Assembly: GCF_021390435.2 (NCBI RefSeq)
Contig: NZ_JAJVCN010000002.1
Span: 1,054,001 to 1,118,000, forward strand
Direction of reading: 5' to 3'
DNA: 64,000 nt
Source of the DNA: Kibdelosporangium philippinense
GTDB taxonomy: Bacteria > Actinomycetota > Actinomycetes > Mycobacteriales > Pseudonocardiaceae
Part shown: positions 40,553 to 49,818 of the stretch, piece after piece
How the letters are laid out: each line of letters opens with the position of its first letter
How positions within the stretch are numbered: position 1 is the stretch's first letter
Translations under genes and position numbers: made by a program
The notes under the pieces: generated by a model
What the model was told of the DNA's origin: nothing
Database searches by the model: none
Seen by the model: the letters and a program-made list of their open reading frames with translations, nothing else

Positions 40553-42934
40553 CTACCTGAAGACACGCACGGTCATCGAGGTGCCTTGCTGGGACTGCAC
40601 CTGGATCTTCACCCCGGCCGCGGGCAGCTTCACGCCCGCGCTCGGCTGCTCGGCGAACCAGTACGGCTTGGTGTCGTCGAACAACGGCTGCGCGGCCTTG
40701 CCACGGATGTAGCTGGCCCGACCGCCCATGGTCAGCGAGAACGAGTCCGACTTCTGCAGCGAGAACGGCGCGTCGTACCCGGCGACACTAGGCTGCCACG
40801 GCCTGCCCTGCAGGTTGTAGATCGGGTCAGGATTCGCGTCGACCGGCAGGATCAGGCCAACGCCCGGATGGACGCTGGTGTTGTTGTCCTTCTGCGAAGT
40901 GTCCCAATAGGACACCAGCAGGCCGTCCTGGTACGGGAAATGCTCGACGAAGTCCGGCCGGTCCGGGAACCCGAAGTTGAACGGACCGGTCCGCATGTAC
41001 TGGTCAAACGACACGTACGCGCGGTTGCTGGCGATGTAGAAGTGGTCGAACGTCGCCGTTTCGGTACCGGTCGTCTGCTTGAATCCGGTGAGAGTCCAGC
41101 CTGCCGGTGCGCCTTCCGCGCCGTCGTTCACTACGACCGTGCCATCAGCGGTGATCTTGATGTCGTCGGCGAAGAAGCCGTTCGGCGCCACACCGCCATC
41201 GGTCACGTAACGGAAGCGAAGCTTGGCTTGCTTGCCCGCCAACGAGTCCAACGGCACGTTCACATCAACCCAGTTCGCCTGCGCGCCGGTCAGTGCTGGC
41301 GCGTTGGCGCCGTCCTTCGGGAACGCGGCGCCATTCACCGTGCCGTCCAACGACGTCCACGTCGCGCCACCGTCGGTCGAGGCCTGCACATACAGGTAGT
41401 CGAAGTCCGCCTCGATGTCGTAACGCGTCTTCAACGTCAGCGACGCTGACGTCTTCCCGGTCAGGTCAAGGTCCCTGACCATGCTGTTGTCGATGGCATC
41501 ACCCTTGCCACTCCAATACATCTTCGTTCCGGCGAACGGCTTGCCGTATTCGTCGGTGACCTGTTTATCGGGCAGCACAACGACAACACCTTGCGCCTTG
41601 TCCGTGTTGTACTCGTGCGGACCGAGATCGATCTGCCGATCCTGGCCTGCCACAACAACTTCGTAATCCAGCCAACCCAGCTGCAACTTGTCCCACGCGG
41701 ACAAGTCGTTCGCGCGCGTACCGATCGCCTCCCCGGGGGCCGACACTCGGTTCTGCGCCATCAACGACCACCAGTTGACGCCATTGTCCTGCGCGCCACC
41801 GGGTCCAGCTGTGTCGTAGTGGTCAGGCAAACCAAGGTCGTGGCCGTACTCGTGCGCGAACACCCCAAGGCCACCGTTCTCGGGCTGCATGGTGTAGTCA
41901 CCGACCCACAGACCGGTCGCACCGATCTGCACACCGCCGCGCTTGTTTCCCTCAGGGCCGACCGGCGTGTTCATGTAGGCGAACGCGCGGTGGCTCCAGA
42001 TCGCGTCCTCACCCTGGACCGGGTCGATGTCGGCCTGGTCACCACCAGCGTGCACGATCTGGAAGTGGTCCAGGTAGCCGTCGGGCTCGTTGAAGTCGCC
42101 GTCGTGGTCGTAGTCGTTGCGGTCCCACGTGTCGTACGGCTTGAGCTCCTCACGGATCTGCTCAACCGTCGCACCAGCCGCGACTCGGCTCTCAACCCAC
42201 TTGGCCAGTGAGTCACGAATCAGGTCGAAGACGTTCACGCACAGCGTGCCCGCACACGGGAAGCCGTTGGAACGACCATACCGGGCCTCGTTGTAGTCGA
42301 CCTTCACCCAGTCAGTCACCATTCCGTCGACGGAGTACCGGCCGGAAGACTGCTTCTCGTAGAAAGTCTTCAGCGATTCCACTCCGGCGCCCTCGCCGAA
42401 GTACATCTGCTGGAAGTGCTCACGCGAGTAGTCCGGCTGCCAGATCGTGGTGTTGTCCACCGCACGGTTCGGCGCCGGAATCTCGTTGTGCAGCGGGCCA
42501 TCGAACTTCGTCGGGCCGGGCCAAGCCGGATCGGTGTCGACATCGGGATACCGCGGGTCACGCTTGTTCCCGAACTCGGCGAGGACCACGAAGACCTTGT
42601 CAGTCTTCTCCCTGCCGAGCTCCACGTACTGATCGACGCGCTGGTTCGGCTGGCCGCCACGCGCCGCGTCGGCGGGCTTGTCGCCGATCCTGGCAACCGT
42701 ACTCGCGCCGCGCTTCTCCACTTTGGCCTGGCCGGAGAGCACCTCCGCGAGTGCTTCCTGACGCAGCGCGCGGCGCTTCTCCTCGTCCTTGTTCGGCAGA
42801 TCGTGGTCGCCTGCGGCCAGCTGCGCGGCTGGCGGCGACGCGCTTGGCATCGCCACCGCGGGCGTGGCCAACCCGCTGGCGCCCAGGCTGACCAGCGCAC
42901 ACAGCGCCAAGCCCGCCATTGCTTTCCGATGCAC
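40553..42934 (-). CDS. Secreted M6 (immune inhibitor A-like) metalloprotease 1
   Basis: A 793-residue exported zinc protease. GTG 42934 has GGAGGACGA upstream and opens a Sec signal ending at VAMPSA. The zinc site is HEYGHDLGLPDHYD with His361. The C-terminal part contains a jelly-roll-like domain (VDVNVPLDSLAGKQAKLRFRYVTDGG). M6 proteases cut host or environmental proteins. A paralogue about 90% identical lies directly upstream (43178-45565), same strand; several stretches are almost base-identical, showing recent duplication or gene conversion. Confidence 0.93.
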   Translation of the reverse strand: MHRKAMAGLALCALVSLGASGLATPAVAMPSASPPAAQLAAGDHDLPNKDEEKRRALRQEALAEVLSGQAKVEKRGASTVARIGDKPADAARGGQPNQRVDQYVELGREKTDKVFVVLAEFGNKRDPRYPDVDTDPAWPGPTKFDGPLHNEIPAPNRAVDNTTIWQPDYSREHFQQMYFGEGAGVESLKTFYEKQSSGRYSVDGMVTDWVKVDYNEARYGRSNGFPCAGTLCVNVFDLIRDSLAKWVESRVAAGATVEQIREELKPYDTWDRNDYDHDGDFNEPDGYLDHFQIVHAGGDQADIDPVQGEDAIWSHRAFAYMNTPVGPEGNKRGGVQIGATGLWVGDYTMQPENGGLGVFAHEYGHDLGLPDHYDTAGPGGAQDNGVNWWSLMAQNRVSAPGEAIGTRANDLSAWDKLQLGWLDYEVVVAGQDRQIDLGPHEYNTDKAQGVVVVLPDKQVTDEYGKPFAGTKMYWSGKGDAIDNSMVRDLDLTGKTSASLTLKTRYDIEADFDYLYVQASTDGGATWTSLDGTVNGAAFPKDGANAPALTGAQANWVDVNVPLDSLAGKQAKLRFRYVTDGGVAPNGFFADDIKITADGTVVVNDGAEGAPAGWTLTGFKQTTGTETATFDHFYIASNRAYVSFDQYMRTGPFNFGFPDRPDFVEHFPYQDGLLVSYWDTSQKDNNTSVHPGVGLILPVDANPDPIYNLQGRPWQPSVAGYDAPFSLQKSDSFSLTMGGRASYIRGKAAQPLFDDTKPYWFAEQPSAGVKLPAAGVKIQVQSQQGTSMTVRVFR

Positions 42935-43126
42935 TCGTCCTCCAGCGCACTGACAGCCGGAGACTGGTCACTCTCCGGCACAAATAGTCCGGAAGGACGG
43001 TACAAATTAACGCGAAAGAAGGACACGGTCCGTGAGTATGATTATCGCTGTGTAATCATGGGCCGATGTTTTCCCTGGCCGGGCCCGCGAACTCGTTATC
43101 CCTCGGTGGATCGCCACTAGACCACC

Positions 43127-43163
43127 GAATGGGGTGACCAGACAATGGCCGGTCACCCCATTC
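43127..43163 (-). terminator. Hairpin after M6 protease gene 2
   Basis: GAATGGGGTGACC (43127-43139) pairs perfectly with GGTCACCCCATTC (43151-43163) around an 11-base loop, 14 bases after the gene's stop. No T-run follows. Its GGGGTGACC core is shared with the terminator of gene 1, as expected for a duplicated unit. Confidence 0.6.
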
Positions 43164-43177
43164 AATGGAGAAGCGAT

Positions 43178-45565
43178 CTACTTGAACACGCGCACCGTCA
43201 TCGAAGTGCCTTGCTGGGACAGCACTCTGATCTTCACCCCGGACGCGGGCAGCTTCACGCCCGCGGTGGGCTGATCGGCTGACCAGTACGACCTGGTGTC
43301 GTCGAACAGCGGCTGTGCCGCCTTGCCACGGATGTAGCTGGCGCGGCCTGCCGCGTGCAGCGTGATCGAGTCCGACTTCTGCAGCGAGAACGGCGCGTCG
43401 TATCCGGCGATCCTCGGCCGCCACGGCTGACCCTGCAGGTTGTAGATCGGCTCGGGATTCGCGTCGACCGGCAGGATCAGGCCAGCACCCGGGTGGGCGG
43501 ACGTGTTGTTGTCCAGCCACGAAGTGTCCCAATAGGACACCAGCAGGCCGTCCTGGTACGGGAAATGCTCGACGAAGTCCGGCCGGTCCGGGAAGCCGAA
43601 GTTGTACGGACCCGTCTTCATGTACTGGTCGAACGACGAGTACGTCCGGTTCGTAGCGATGTAGAAGTGGTCGAACGCCGCCGTTTCGGTGCCCGTGGTC
43701 TGCTTGAACCCGTTGAGGGTCCAGCCTGCCGGTGTGCCTTCCGCGCCGTCGTTCACTACGACCGTGCCATCAGCGGTGATCTTGATGTCGTCGGCGAAGA
43801 AGCCGTTCGGCGCCACACCACCGTCGGTCACGTAACGGAAGCGAAGCTTGGCTTGCTTGCCCGCCAACGAGTCCAACGGCACGTTCACATCAACCCAGTC
43901 CGGCTGCGCACCGGTCAGTGCTGGCGCGTTGCCGCCGTCCTTCGGGAACGCGGCGCCGTTCACCGTGCCGTCCAGGGAAGTCCACGTCGCGCCACCGTCA
44001 ACCGAGGCTTGGACATAGAGGTAGTCGAAGTCCTCTTCGATGTCGTAACGCGACTTCAACGTCAGCGACGCTGACGTCTTCCCGGTCAGGTCAAGGTCCC
44101 TGACCATGCTGTTGTCAACGTCATCTCCCTTGCCACTCCAATACATTCTCGTTCCGGCGAACGGCTTTCCATAGTCGTCGCTGACCTGTTTGTCCGGCAG
44201 CACAACGACGACACCCTGGGCTTTGTCCGAGTTGTACTCGTGCGGGCCGAGGTCGATCCGGCGATCTTGGCCTGCCACAACGACTTCGTAGTCCAGCCAG
44301 CCAAGCTGCAACTTGTCCCACGCGGACAGGTCGTTGGCACGCGTACCGATCGCGGGCTCGCCTGCGGCCGAAACCCGGCTCTGCCCCATCAGTGACCACC
44401 AGTTGACGCCGTTCTCCTGCGCGCCACCGGGCCCAGCTGTGTCGTAGTGGTCAGGCAAACCAAGGTCGTGGCCGTACTCGTGCGCGAACACCCCAAGGCC
44501 ACCGTTCTCGGGCTGGATCGTGTAGTCGCCGACCCACAGGCCGGTCGCGCCGATCTGGGTGCCGCCGCGCTTGTTGTTCGGCGGGCCGTCTGGCGAACTC
44601 GGGTAGGTGTACCAGCGGTGACTCCAGATCGCGTCTTCGCCCTGGATCGGGTCGCCGTCGGCTTGATCGCCGCCGGAATGCACGATCTGGAAGTGGTCGA
44701 GGTAGCCGTCCGCCTCGTTGAAGTCGCCGTCGCTGTCGTGGTCGTAGCGGTCCCACGTGTCGTACGGCTTGAGTTCCTCGCGGATCTGCTCGACGGTCGC
44801 ACCTGCCGCGACGCGGTTTTCGACCCAGCGGTTCACCGAGTCACGAATCAGATCCCAGGTGTTGTTGCAGATGTTGCCCGCGCAGGGAAAACCGTTGGAA
44901 CGACCGTAGCGGGCTTCGTTGTAGTCGACCTTGACCCAGTCGGTGACCATGCCGTCGACGGAGTACCGGCCGGAAGACTGCTTCTCGTAGAAGGTCTTCA
45001 GCGACTCGACTCCAGGCCCCTGCCCGAAGTACATCTGCTGGAAATGCTCACGCGAGTAATCCGGCTGCCAGACCGTGCTGTTGTCGACCGCGCGGTTCGG
45101 CGCGGGGATCTCGTTGTGCAGCGGACCGTCGAACTTGGTCGGGCCGGGAATCGCCGGAGCGATGTCGACGTCCGGGTATCGCGGGTCTCGCTTGTTGCCG
45201 AACTCGGCGAGGACCACGAAGACGTTGTCCGTCTTCTCCCTGCCGAGTTCCACGTACTGATCGACGCGCTGGTTCGGCTGGCCGCCACGCGCCGCGTCGG
45301 CGGGCTTGTCGCCGATCCTGGCGACCGTACTCGCGCCGCGCTTCTCCACTTTGGCCTGGCCGGAGAGCACTTCGGCGAGCGCTTCCTTGCGCAGAGCGCG
45401 GCGCTTCTCCTCGTATTTGTTCGGCAGGTCATGGTCGTCGGGCGCGCCGTACTCGATCCCCGGATTGGTCACGCTGGGTGCTGCGGCCGCGGGTGCGGAT
45501 AAGACGCCGACGCCCATACCGACCAGGGCTAACAGCGCCAGGCCGGTCGAACTTCTTCGATGCAC
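43178..45565 (-). CDS. Secreted M6 (immune inhibitor A-like) metalloprotease 2
   Basis: A 795-residue paralogue of the next gene. GTG 45565 is chosen because GGGAGGG lies just upstream and a good Sec signal follows (HRRSSTGLALLALVGMG, cleavage near APAAA). The zinc motif is HEYGHD with His362. It differs from gene 1 mainly in the signal peptide, the region after QGEDAIWSHR, and scattered surface residues. Each copy has its own terminator hairpin and upstream gap, so the duplication unit was about 2.6 kb including regulatory sequence. Confidence 0.92.
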   Translation of the reverse strand: MHRRSSTGLALLALVGMGVGVLSAPAAAAPSVTNPGIEYGAPDDHDLPNKYEEKRRALRKEALAEVLSGQAKVEKRGASTVARIGDKPADAARGGQPNQRVDQYVELGREKTDNVFVVLAEFGNKRDPRYPDVDIAPAIPGPTKFDGPLHNEIPAPNRAVDNSTVWQPDYSREHFQQMYFGQGPGVESLKTFYEKQSSGRYSVDGMVTDWVKVDYNEARYGRSNGFPCAGNICNNTWDLIRDSVNRWVENRVAAGATVEQIREELKPYDTWDRYDHDSDGDFNEADGYLDHFQIVHSGGDQADGDPIQGEDAIWSHRWYTYPSSPDGPPNNKRGGTQIGATGLWVGDYTIQPENGGLGVFAHEYGHDLGLPDHYDTAGPGGAQENGVNWWSLMGQSRVSAAGEPAIGTRANDLSAWDKLQLGWLDYEVVVAGQDRRIDLGPHEYNSDKAQGVVVVLPDKQVSDDYGKPFAGTRMYWSGKGDDVDNSMVRDLDLTGKTSASLTLKSRYDIEEDFDYLYVQASVDGGATWTSLDGTVNGAAFPKDGGNAPALTGAQPDWVDVNVPLDSLAGKQAKLRFRYVTDGGVAPNGFFADDIKITADGTVVVNDGAEGTPAGWTLNGFKQTTGTETAAFDHFYIATNRTYSSFDQYMKTGPYNFGFPDRPDFVEHFPYQDGLLVSYWDTSWLDNNTSAHPGAGLILPVDANPEPIYNLQGQPWRPRIAGYDAPFSLQKSDSITLHAAGRASYIRGKAAQPLFDDTRSYWSADQPTAGVKLPASGVKIRVLSQQGTSMTVRVFK

Positions 45566-45681
45566 TTGCCCTCCCGTGCACTGAACGGCGGAGAGTGAAC
45601 GCTCTCCAGCCACCAGATGAACGGGCCGACAGTACGAATTAACTCTGTAGAGTGAAATACGCCATACGTAGGGTTAACACT

Positions 45682-45706
45682 GTGAGACCAGCTTGGCCGG
45701 TCTCAC
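45682..45706 (-). terminator. Hairpin after the small membrane protein gene
   Basis: GTGAGACC (45682-45689) pairs with GGTCTCAC (45699-45706) around a 9-base loop, just after the stop of the 45711-46058 gene. T-run absent; moderate terminator candidate. Confidence 0.45.
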
Positions 45707-45710
45707 TCGA

Positions 45711-46058
45711 TCAGGCCCAAAAAACGGCGAGCCCCACATTCAGCACGACGAGGCCGCCCAGGGTCGGGCTGAACCACTTCGGCGCCTTGTCCTTGGTGAC
45801 GTAGAGCACCGCGAGCACGCCGATCACCACGAGCACGAGCAGCTTGATGCCCAGCTTCATGTGGTTGTAGTCCTGGTTGGTCAGCGGCGCGAGCAGCATC
45901 AGCGCGAGCCCGGTGACCAGCTGAACGCCCGCGCCATGCAGCCAGCCTTTGTTCACCGGCGCCTCCTTACCGGCCTTGAGCTGCAGCATCAGCGTGCCGA
46001 CCAGCATCGCCATACCGAGAAGGTGCAGGAACACGAGCAGATGCCGGACGAACTCCAC
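45711..46058 (-). CDS. Small four-helix membrane protein
   Basis: A 115-residue integral membrane protein. GTG 46058 is favoured over longer starts because GGAG lies 5 bases upstream and the first helix (VRHLLVFLHLLGMAMLVGTLML) begins at once. Four hydrophobic helices are visible (about 6-26, 37-56, 66-85, 95-113), joined by short charged loops. No family recognised with certainty. Confidence 0.75.
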   Translation of the reverse strand: MEFVRHLLVFLHLLGMAMLVGTLMLQLKAGKEAPVNKGWLHGAGVQLVTGLALMLLAPLTNQDYNHMKLGIKLLVLVVIGVLAVLYVTKDKAPKWFSPTLGGLVVLNVGLAVFWA

Positions 46059-46227
46059 GGGTTCTCCCTGTGTGGTGGGAAGGGTGCAAACAGCCGGAAC
46101 GGCATTATTCGCCCATGACCGAACGCGACACCGAATGACCCTAGTCTCACATGATCCAGGGCCTTCCACATTCGGTGAACGGGAACAAACTTGCCTCCCC
46201 CGCCAACCGACATCACGATCGAGTGAC

Positions 46228-46233
46228 TAGCCT
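46228..46233 (+). promoter_or_regulatory. -10 box before the S11 pseudoenzyme gene
   Basis: TAGCCT lies 6 bases before the GTG at 46240; consistent with a leaderless transcript. Confidence 0.4.
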
Positions 46234-46239
46234 GCAGGT

Positions 46240-47598
46240 GTGCCTGAACGAGCTCGGCAACTGGCCCGCGTACTGAATCTGAGCCTCGGCATCGCCGCTG
46301 CCGTCACGTTCGCCGCGGCGCCTGCCACGGCGAACGCACAACAGACGTCATCGAACAGCAGCTCGCCGCGTAACTCGGCGTCCTCGACCCCGAAGAGCTC
46401 GTCGCCCAACAAGTCGACGGGCTCCAGCACCACCGGCAACAAGCCGTCCGACGGCGCCGCGGCGACCAGCTGCACTTCCAAGGCCGTGCCACCACCGGCC
46501 AACGACGGCAACGGCGACCAGCTGCCGCCGCTCGACCTGCCGAAGGATCCGATCGGCGGGCCGCGGATGGGCGAGTGCGGCGTCGTTCTGCCGCCGAACG
46601 CCACCAAGCTCCCCGACGGTATCGCGGCCGATTCGTGGCTGATCGCCGACGAAGCGAGCGGCGACGTGCTGGCCAGTTATGCACCGCATGCCCGGCAGCG
46701 CCCAGCCGGAACGATCAAAATTCTGCTCGCCATGGTCGCGCTGCGCGAGATCCCGGCGGACAAGCTGATCGTCGGCACCCGTGAGGACACCCGGCAGCCC
46801 GGCACGAAGGTCGGCATCATCGCCGACGGCAAGTACATCGCGGGCGACCTGATGCGCGCGCTGATCGTGATGCCGGCCGCCGACGCGGCGAACGCGCTGG
46901 CCCGTGAGCTGGGCGGACCGGACGAAGCCGCGCTGAAGATGAACAACCTGGCCCGTGAGCTCAAGGCGCTCGACACCAGGGTTGTCAATCCGAACGGCAC
47001 CGACGTGCCTGGTCAGAGCACCTCGGCGTTCGACACCGCGCTGATCTACCGCGAAGCGCTGCGGATGCCCGAGTTCGAGGCCGCGACCGGCTCGAAGCGG
47101 GTGCAGATCAAGCCGCAGGGCAACCGCAAGACCACGATCACCCGTAACAACGACAACCAGCTGCTGAACACCTTCGCCGGGGCGACCGGCGGCAAGGCGG
47201 GCTTCACGAACGCGGCCAAGAACGTGCTGGTCGGCAGTGCCGAGCGGGACGGCCGCAACCTGATCGTCGCGGTGATGCGCTCGGAGAGCGAGCCGTTCCC
47301 GCAGGCGGAATCCTTGCTGGAATACGGTTTCACGCTCGCCGCGGCGCGCGTGCAGCCGGTCGGCGTGCTGACCGGCGCGACCAGCCAGCCGTCGCCGAGC
47401 AGCGCGGACACCCCGAGCAGCGCCGAGACCGAAACGACCACCCTGGCCAGCTCGAACGCGGTGGCCAGGTCCGCGTTCGGGACCGCTGGCCTGCCGATCA
47501 CCATCCTGGCTGGCGCGGTCGTGCTGATCGGTCTCGTGCTCACCGCACGCAAGAAGATGGCCAGGGCAAAGAGGTTGCGGCTCCAACAGGGTCGGTGA
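46240..47598 (+). CDS. S11 DD-carboxypeptidase-like protein lacking all three catalytic motifs
   Basis: A 452-residue exported, membrane-anchored protein: Sec signal, Ser/Thr-rich stretch (about 35-75), penicillin-binding-like domain, linker, and a C-terminal helix (about 415-437) followed by a basic tail. The fold matches its neighbour, but the S-x-x-K motif reads G157-T-I-K160, the S-G-N motif reads P212-A-A214 and K-T-G reads K319-A-G321. It therefore cannot acylate. It is probably a non-catalytic partner, penicillin-insensitive sensor or substrate-binding protein. The active paralogue follows after 33 bases. Confidence 0.88.
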   Translation: MPERARQLARVLNLSLGIAAAVTFAAAPATANAQQTSSNSSSPRNSASSTPKSSSPNKSTGSSTTGNKPSDGAAATSCTSKAVPPPANDGNGDQLPPLDLPKDPIGGPRMGECGVVLPPNATKLPDGIAADSWLIADEASGDVLASYAPHARQRPAGTIKILLAMVALREIPADKLIVGTREDTRQPGTKVGIIADGKYIAGDLMRALIVMPAADAANALARELGGPDEAALKMNNLARELKALDTRVVNPNGTDVPGQSTSAFDTALIYREALRMPEFEAATGSKRVQIKPQGNRKTTITRNNDNQLLNTFAGATGGKAGFTNAAKNVLVGSAERDGRNLIVAVMRSESEPFPQAESLLEYGFTLAAARVQPVGVLTGATSQPSPSSADTPSSAETETTTLASSNAVARSAFGTAGLPITILAGAVVLIGLVLTARKKMARAKRLRLQQGR

Positions 47599-47619
47599 CT
47601 TGACTTCAGTATTACGCCC

Positions 47620-47625
47620 TAATCT
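47620..47625 (+). promoter_or_regulatory. -10 box before the active S11 carboxypeptidase gene
   Basis: TAATCT lies 6 bases before the GTG at 47632, with TTGACT further upstream at short spacing; implies an independent leaderless transcript in addition to any read-through. Confidence 0.45.
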
Positions 47626-47631
47626 GGGTTC

Positions 47632-48936
47632 GTGGTCCTGACGTCACGGCGACTCTTCGCTGTCCTGCTGGCCTCGCTGTGCCTGCTCGCGCCCGCGAGC
47701 TTCACGGCGTCGGCACAGCCTGGCGACTCATGCCCGAACAAGACGATCCCGCCAGCGGCCGTGGACACCTCGGAGAACCCGAAGCCCGGCCAGCAGGCAC
47801 CAACGCCGCCGCCCGTGCCGCAGCAGGCCGCGGGCGGCCCTCGGATGGCCGAATGCGGCGTGGTGCGGCCGTCCACAGCGCCCGCGGTGCCAGCGGACGT
47901 CAACACCGGCTCGTGGCTGGTGGCGGACCTGGACAGCGGTGAGGTGCTCGGCGCGAAGGACCCGCACGGCAGGCAGCGTCCGGCATCCGTGATCAAGGTC
48001 CTGCTCGCGATCGTGGCCATCGACGAACTGGACATGACCAAGGTCGTCGAAGGCACCCAGGAAGACGCCAACCAGCAGGGCACCAAGGTCGGCATGGGCC
48101 CAGGCGGCCAGTACACGGTGAACCAGCTGCTCCTGGCGTTGCTGATGCATTCGGGCAACGACGCCGCGCACGCGTTGGCCGTGCAGCTGGGTGGCGTTGA
48201 GAAGACCGTGGCGAAGATGAACGCCCTGGCCAAGAAACTTGGCGCGCAGGACACGCACGTCGCCACCCCGTCCGGCCTCGACGGGCCGGGAATGATGACG
48301 TCGGCCTACGACATGGCGGTGTTCTACCGCGAAGCCATGAAGAAACCGGATTTCGCCAAGGCGGTCGCCACCAAGCAGATCGACTGGCCGGGCTACGGCA
48401 CCAAACCGGGCTTCAAAGTCAGCAACGACAACCGCCTGCTCGGCCGGTACGCCGGATTCCTCGGCGGCAAAACAGGTTTCACCGACGACGCCAGGCATAC
48501 GTACATCGGCGGCGCCGAGCAGAAAGGCCGCAAACTCGTGGTCGTGCTGCTGCGCGGCGAGCAGCAGCCGGTCCGCATCACCGACCAGGCCTCGAAGCTG
48601 CTGACGTGGGGCTTTGACGTGGCAGCCAAGAAAATCGACGGCGTCGGCACCCTGGACGCGCCGCCGGCGGACGCCGCGACCACGACGTCACCCGACGCGC
48701 AGGCCAGCGGCATTACCGGCGTTGGTCAGGGCTCGGGCCCGATCGACAACAACCGGGGTTTCCTGCCGACGGCGGCGATGTCGATCGCGGCCATCACGAT
48801 CCTGGGGTTCTTGATCTGGCGGATTCGGCTTCGCTACGCACGTCGGCCGGTTCCGGCCGCTGTTCATCCGGCTGCTCCTGACCTTGACCAGACGGTTCAG
48901 CTTGACCGGATTGACCGTCTGTTCCGGGACGACTAG
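47632..48936 (+). CDS. S11 D-alanyl-D-alanine carboxypeptidase (active paralogue)
   Basis: A 434-residue low-molecular-weight penicillin-binding protein. Sec signal, then the catalytic domain with S119-V-I-K122, S174-G-N176 and K280-T-G282, all intact, and a C-terminal membrane helix (about 378-398) with a cytoplasmic basic tail. It removes the terminal D-Ala from peptidoglycan stems. Paralogue of the preceding inactive protein (shared GGPRMxECGVV before the domain). Its last 143 bases overlap the convergent YihY gene. Confidence 0.93.
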   Translation: MVLTSRRLFAVLLASLCLLAPASFTASAQPGDSCPNKTIPPAAVDTSENPKPGQQAPTPPPVPQQAAGGPRMAECGVVRPSTAPAVPADVNTGSWLVADLDSGEVLGAKDPHGRQRPASVIKVLLAIVAIDELDMTKVVEGTQEDANQQGTKVGMGPGGQYTVNQLLLALLMHSGNDAAHALAVQLGGVEKTVAKMNALAKKLGAQDTHVATPSGLDGPGMMTSAYDMAVFYREAMKKPDFAKAVATKQIDWPGYGTKPGFKVSNDNRLLGRYAGFLGGKTGFTDDARHTYIGGAEQKGRKLVVVLLRGEQQPVRITDQASKLLTWGFDVAAKKIDGVGTLDAPPADAATTTSPDAQASGITGVGQGSGPIDNNRGFLPTAAMSIAAITILGFLIWRIRLRYARRPVPAAVHPAAPDLDQTVQLDRIDRLFRDD

Positions 48937-49774
48937 TCGTCGCCGTCCACGCGGTGATGAACAAAAGGAATCGCGCGACAAGGTTGGCGAACACGAGAAG
49001 ACCGATGACTGGCCCGAAAATCGCGCCGGTCGGCGAACTCGTGACCACGTTCAGGTAGATGGCGCCGAGCTGCTTGAGGATCTCAAACCCGATAGCGGCA
49101 GCCAAAGCGCCTTTGACAGCGCTGCGAACATTGACCTTTTCCCGTGGCAGCCGGGTCAGGACCCACAGGAACACCACCCAGTTCGCGATGACCGACAACA
49201 CCAAAGTCGCGAGGAACAACAGGAATCGCGCCCACCCAGCGCCCTCGAGACCGACAAGGCGCAGCAACAAATTCCCCAGCCCAGTGCCCGCCGCGGTGAG
49301 CCCGAAGGAAACGACGAGCGCGAGACCGAGGCTGATCAGCGCGACCAAGTCCTTGAGCGTGCTGGAAATCAGCGGCAGCTGCTTGCGCTCGTGCCCCCAT
49401 TGCGCGGTCAGCGCGTCGCGCAGGTTGGTCATCCACCCGATACCGGAGTAAAGCGCGGCGATCAAACCCAGGATTCCGACCATGCCTTTGGAATCCAGCG
49501 CGGTCGTGACAACCTGGTTGACGGTCTCGCCGAGAGTGCCGGGAACGGCCTTCGTGATGCCGTCCTTGAGCTGCATGAGCAACTCCGGCTGAGCGGCAAG
49601 GATGAACCCGGCGACCGCGAAAGCGATCATCAGCAACGGAAACAGCGAAAGCACGGAGAAGTACGTGATCGCCGCGGCGAACTGATTGCCGTACCGCTCA
49701 GAGAAAGCGTCGTTGGCCCGGATCAGATGATCGAGCCAACGCCACTTGCGACGGTAGTCATCCAGCTTTCCCAC
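48794..49774 (-). CDS. YihY/BrkB-family inner-membrane protein
   Basis: A 326-residue membrane protein with about six helices. FSERYGNQFAAAITYFSVLSLFPLLMIAFA is the family hallmark, followed by LGLIAALYSGIGWMTNLRDAL and AIFGPVIGLLVFANLVARFLLFITAW. Once misnamed ribonuclease BN; function unknown. The last ~50 residues are a polar Gln/Glu/Ser-rich tail encoded opposite the end of the carboxypeptidase gene (143-base antisense overlap), so a shorter real protein is possible only if the stop were elsewhere; no earlier stop exists. Confidence 0.88.
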   Translation of the reverse strand: MGKLDDYRRKWRWLDHLIRANDAFSERYGNQFAAAITYFSVLSLFPLLMIAFAVAGFILAAQPELLMQLKDGITKAVPGTLGETVNQVVTTALDSKGMVGILGLIAALYSGIGWMTNLRDALTAQWGHERKQLPLISSTLKDLVALISLGLALVVSFGLTAAGTGLGNLLLRLVGLEGAGWARFLLFLATLVLSVIANWVVFLWVLTRLPREKVNVRSAVKGALAAAIGFEILKQLGAIYLNVVTSSPTGAIFGPVIGLLVFANLVARFLLFITAWTATTSRPGTDGQSGQAEPSGQGQEQPDEQRPEPADVRSEAESARSRTPGS

Positions 49775-49818
49775 ATATCGACGCTAAGACGGCTGCGCCG
49801 GGTTTGCATGATGAAACG

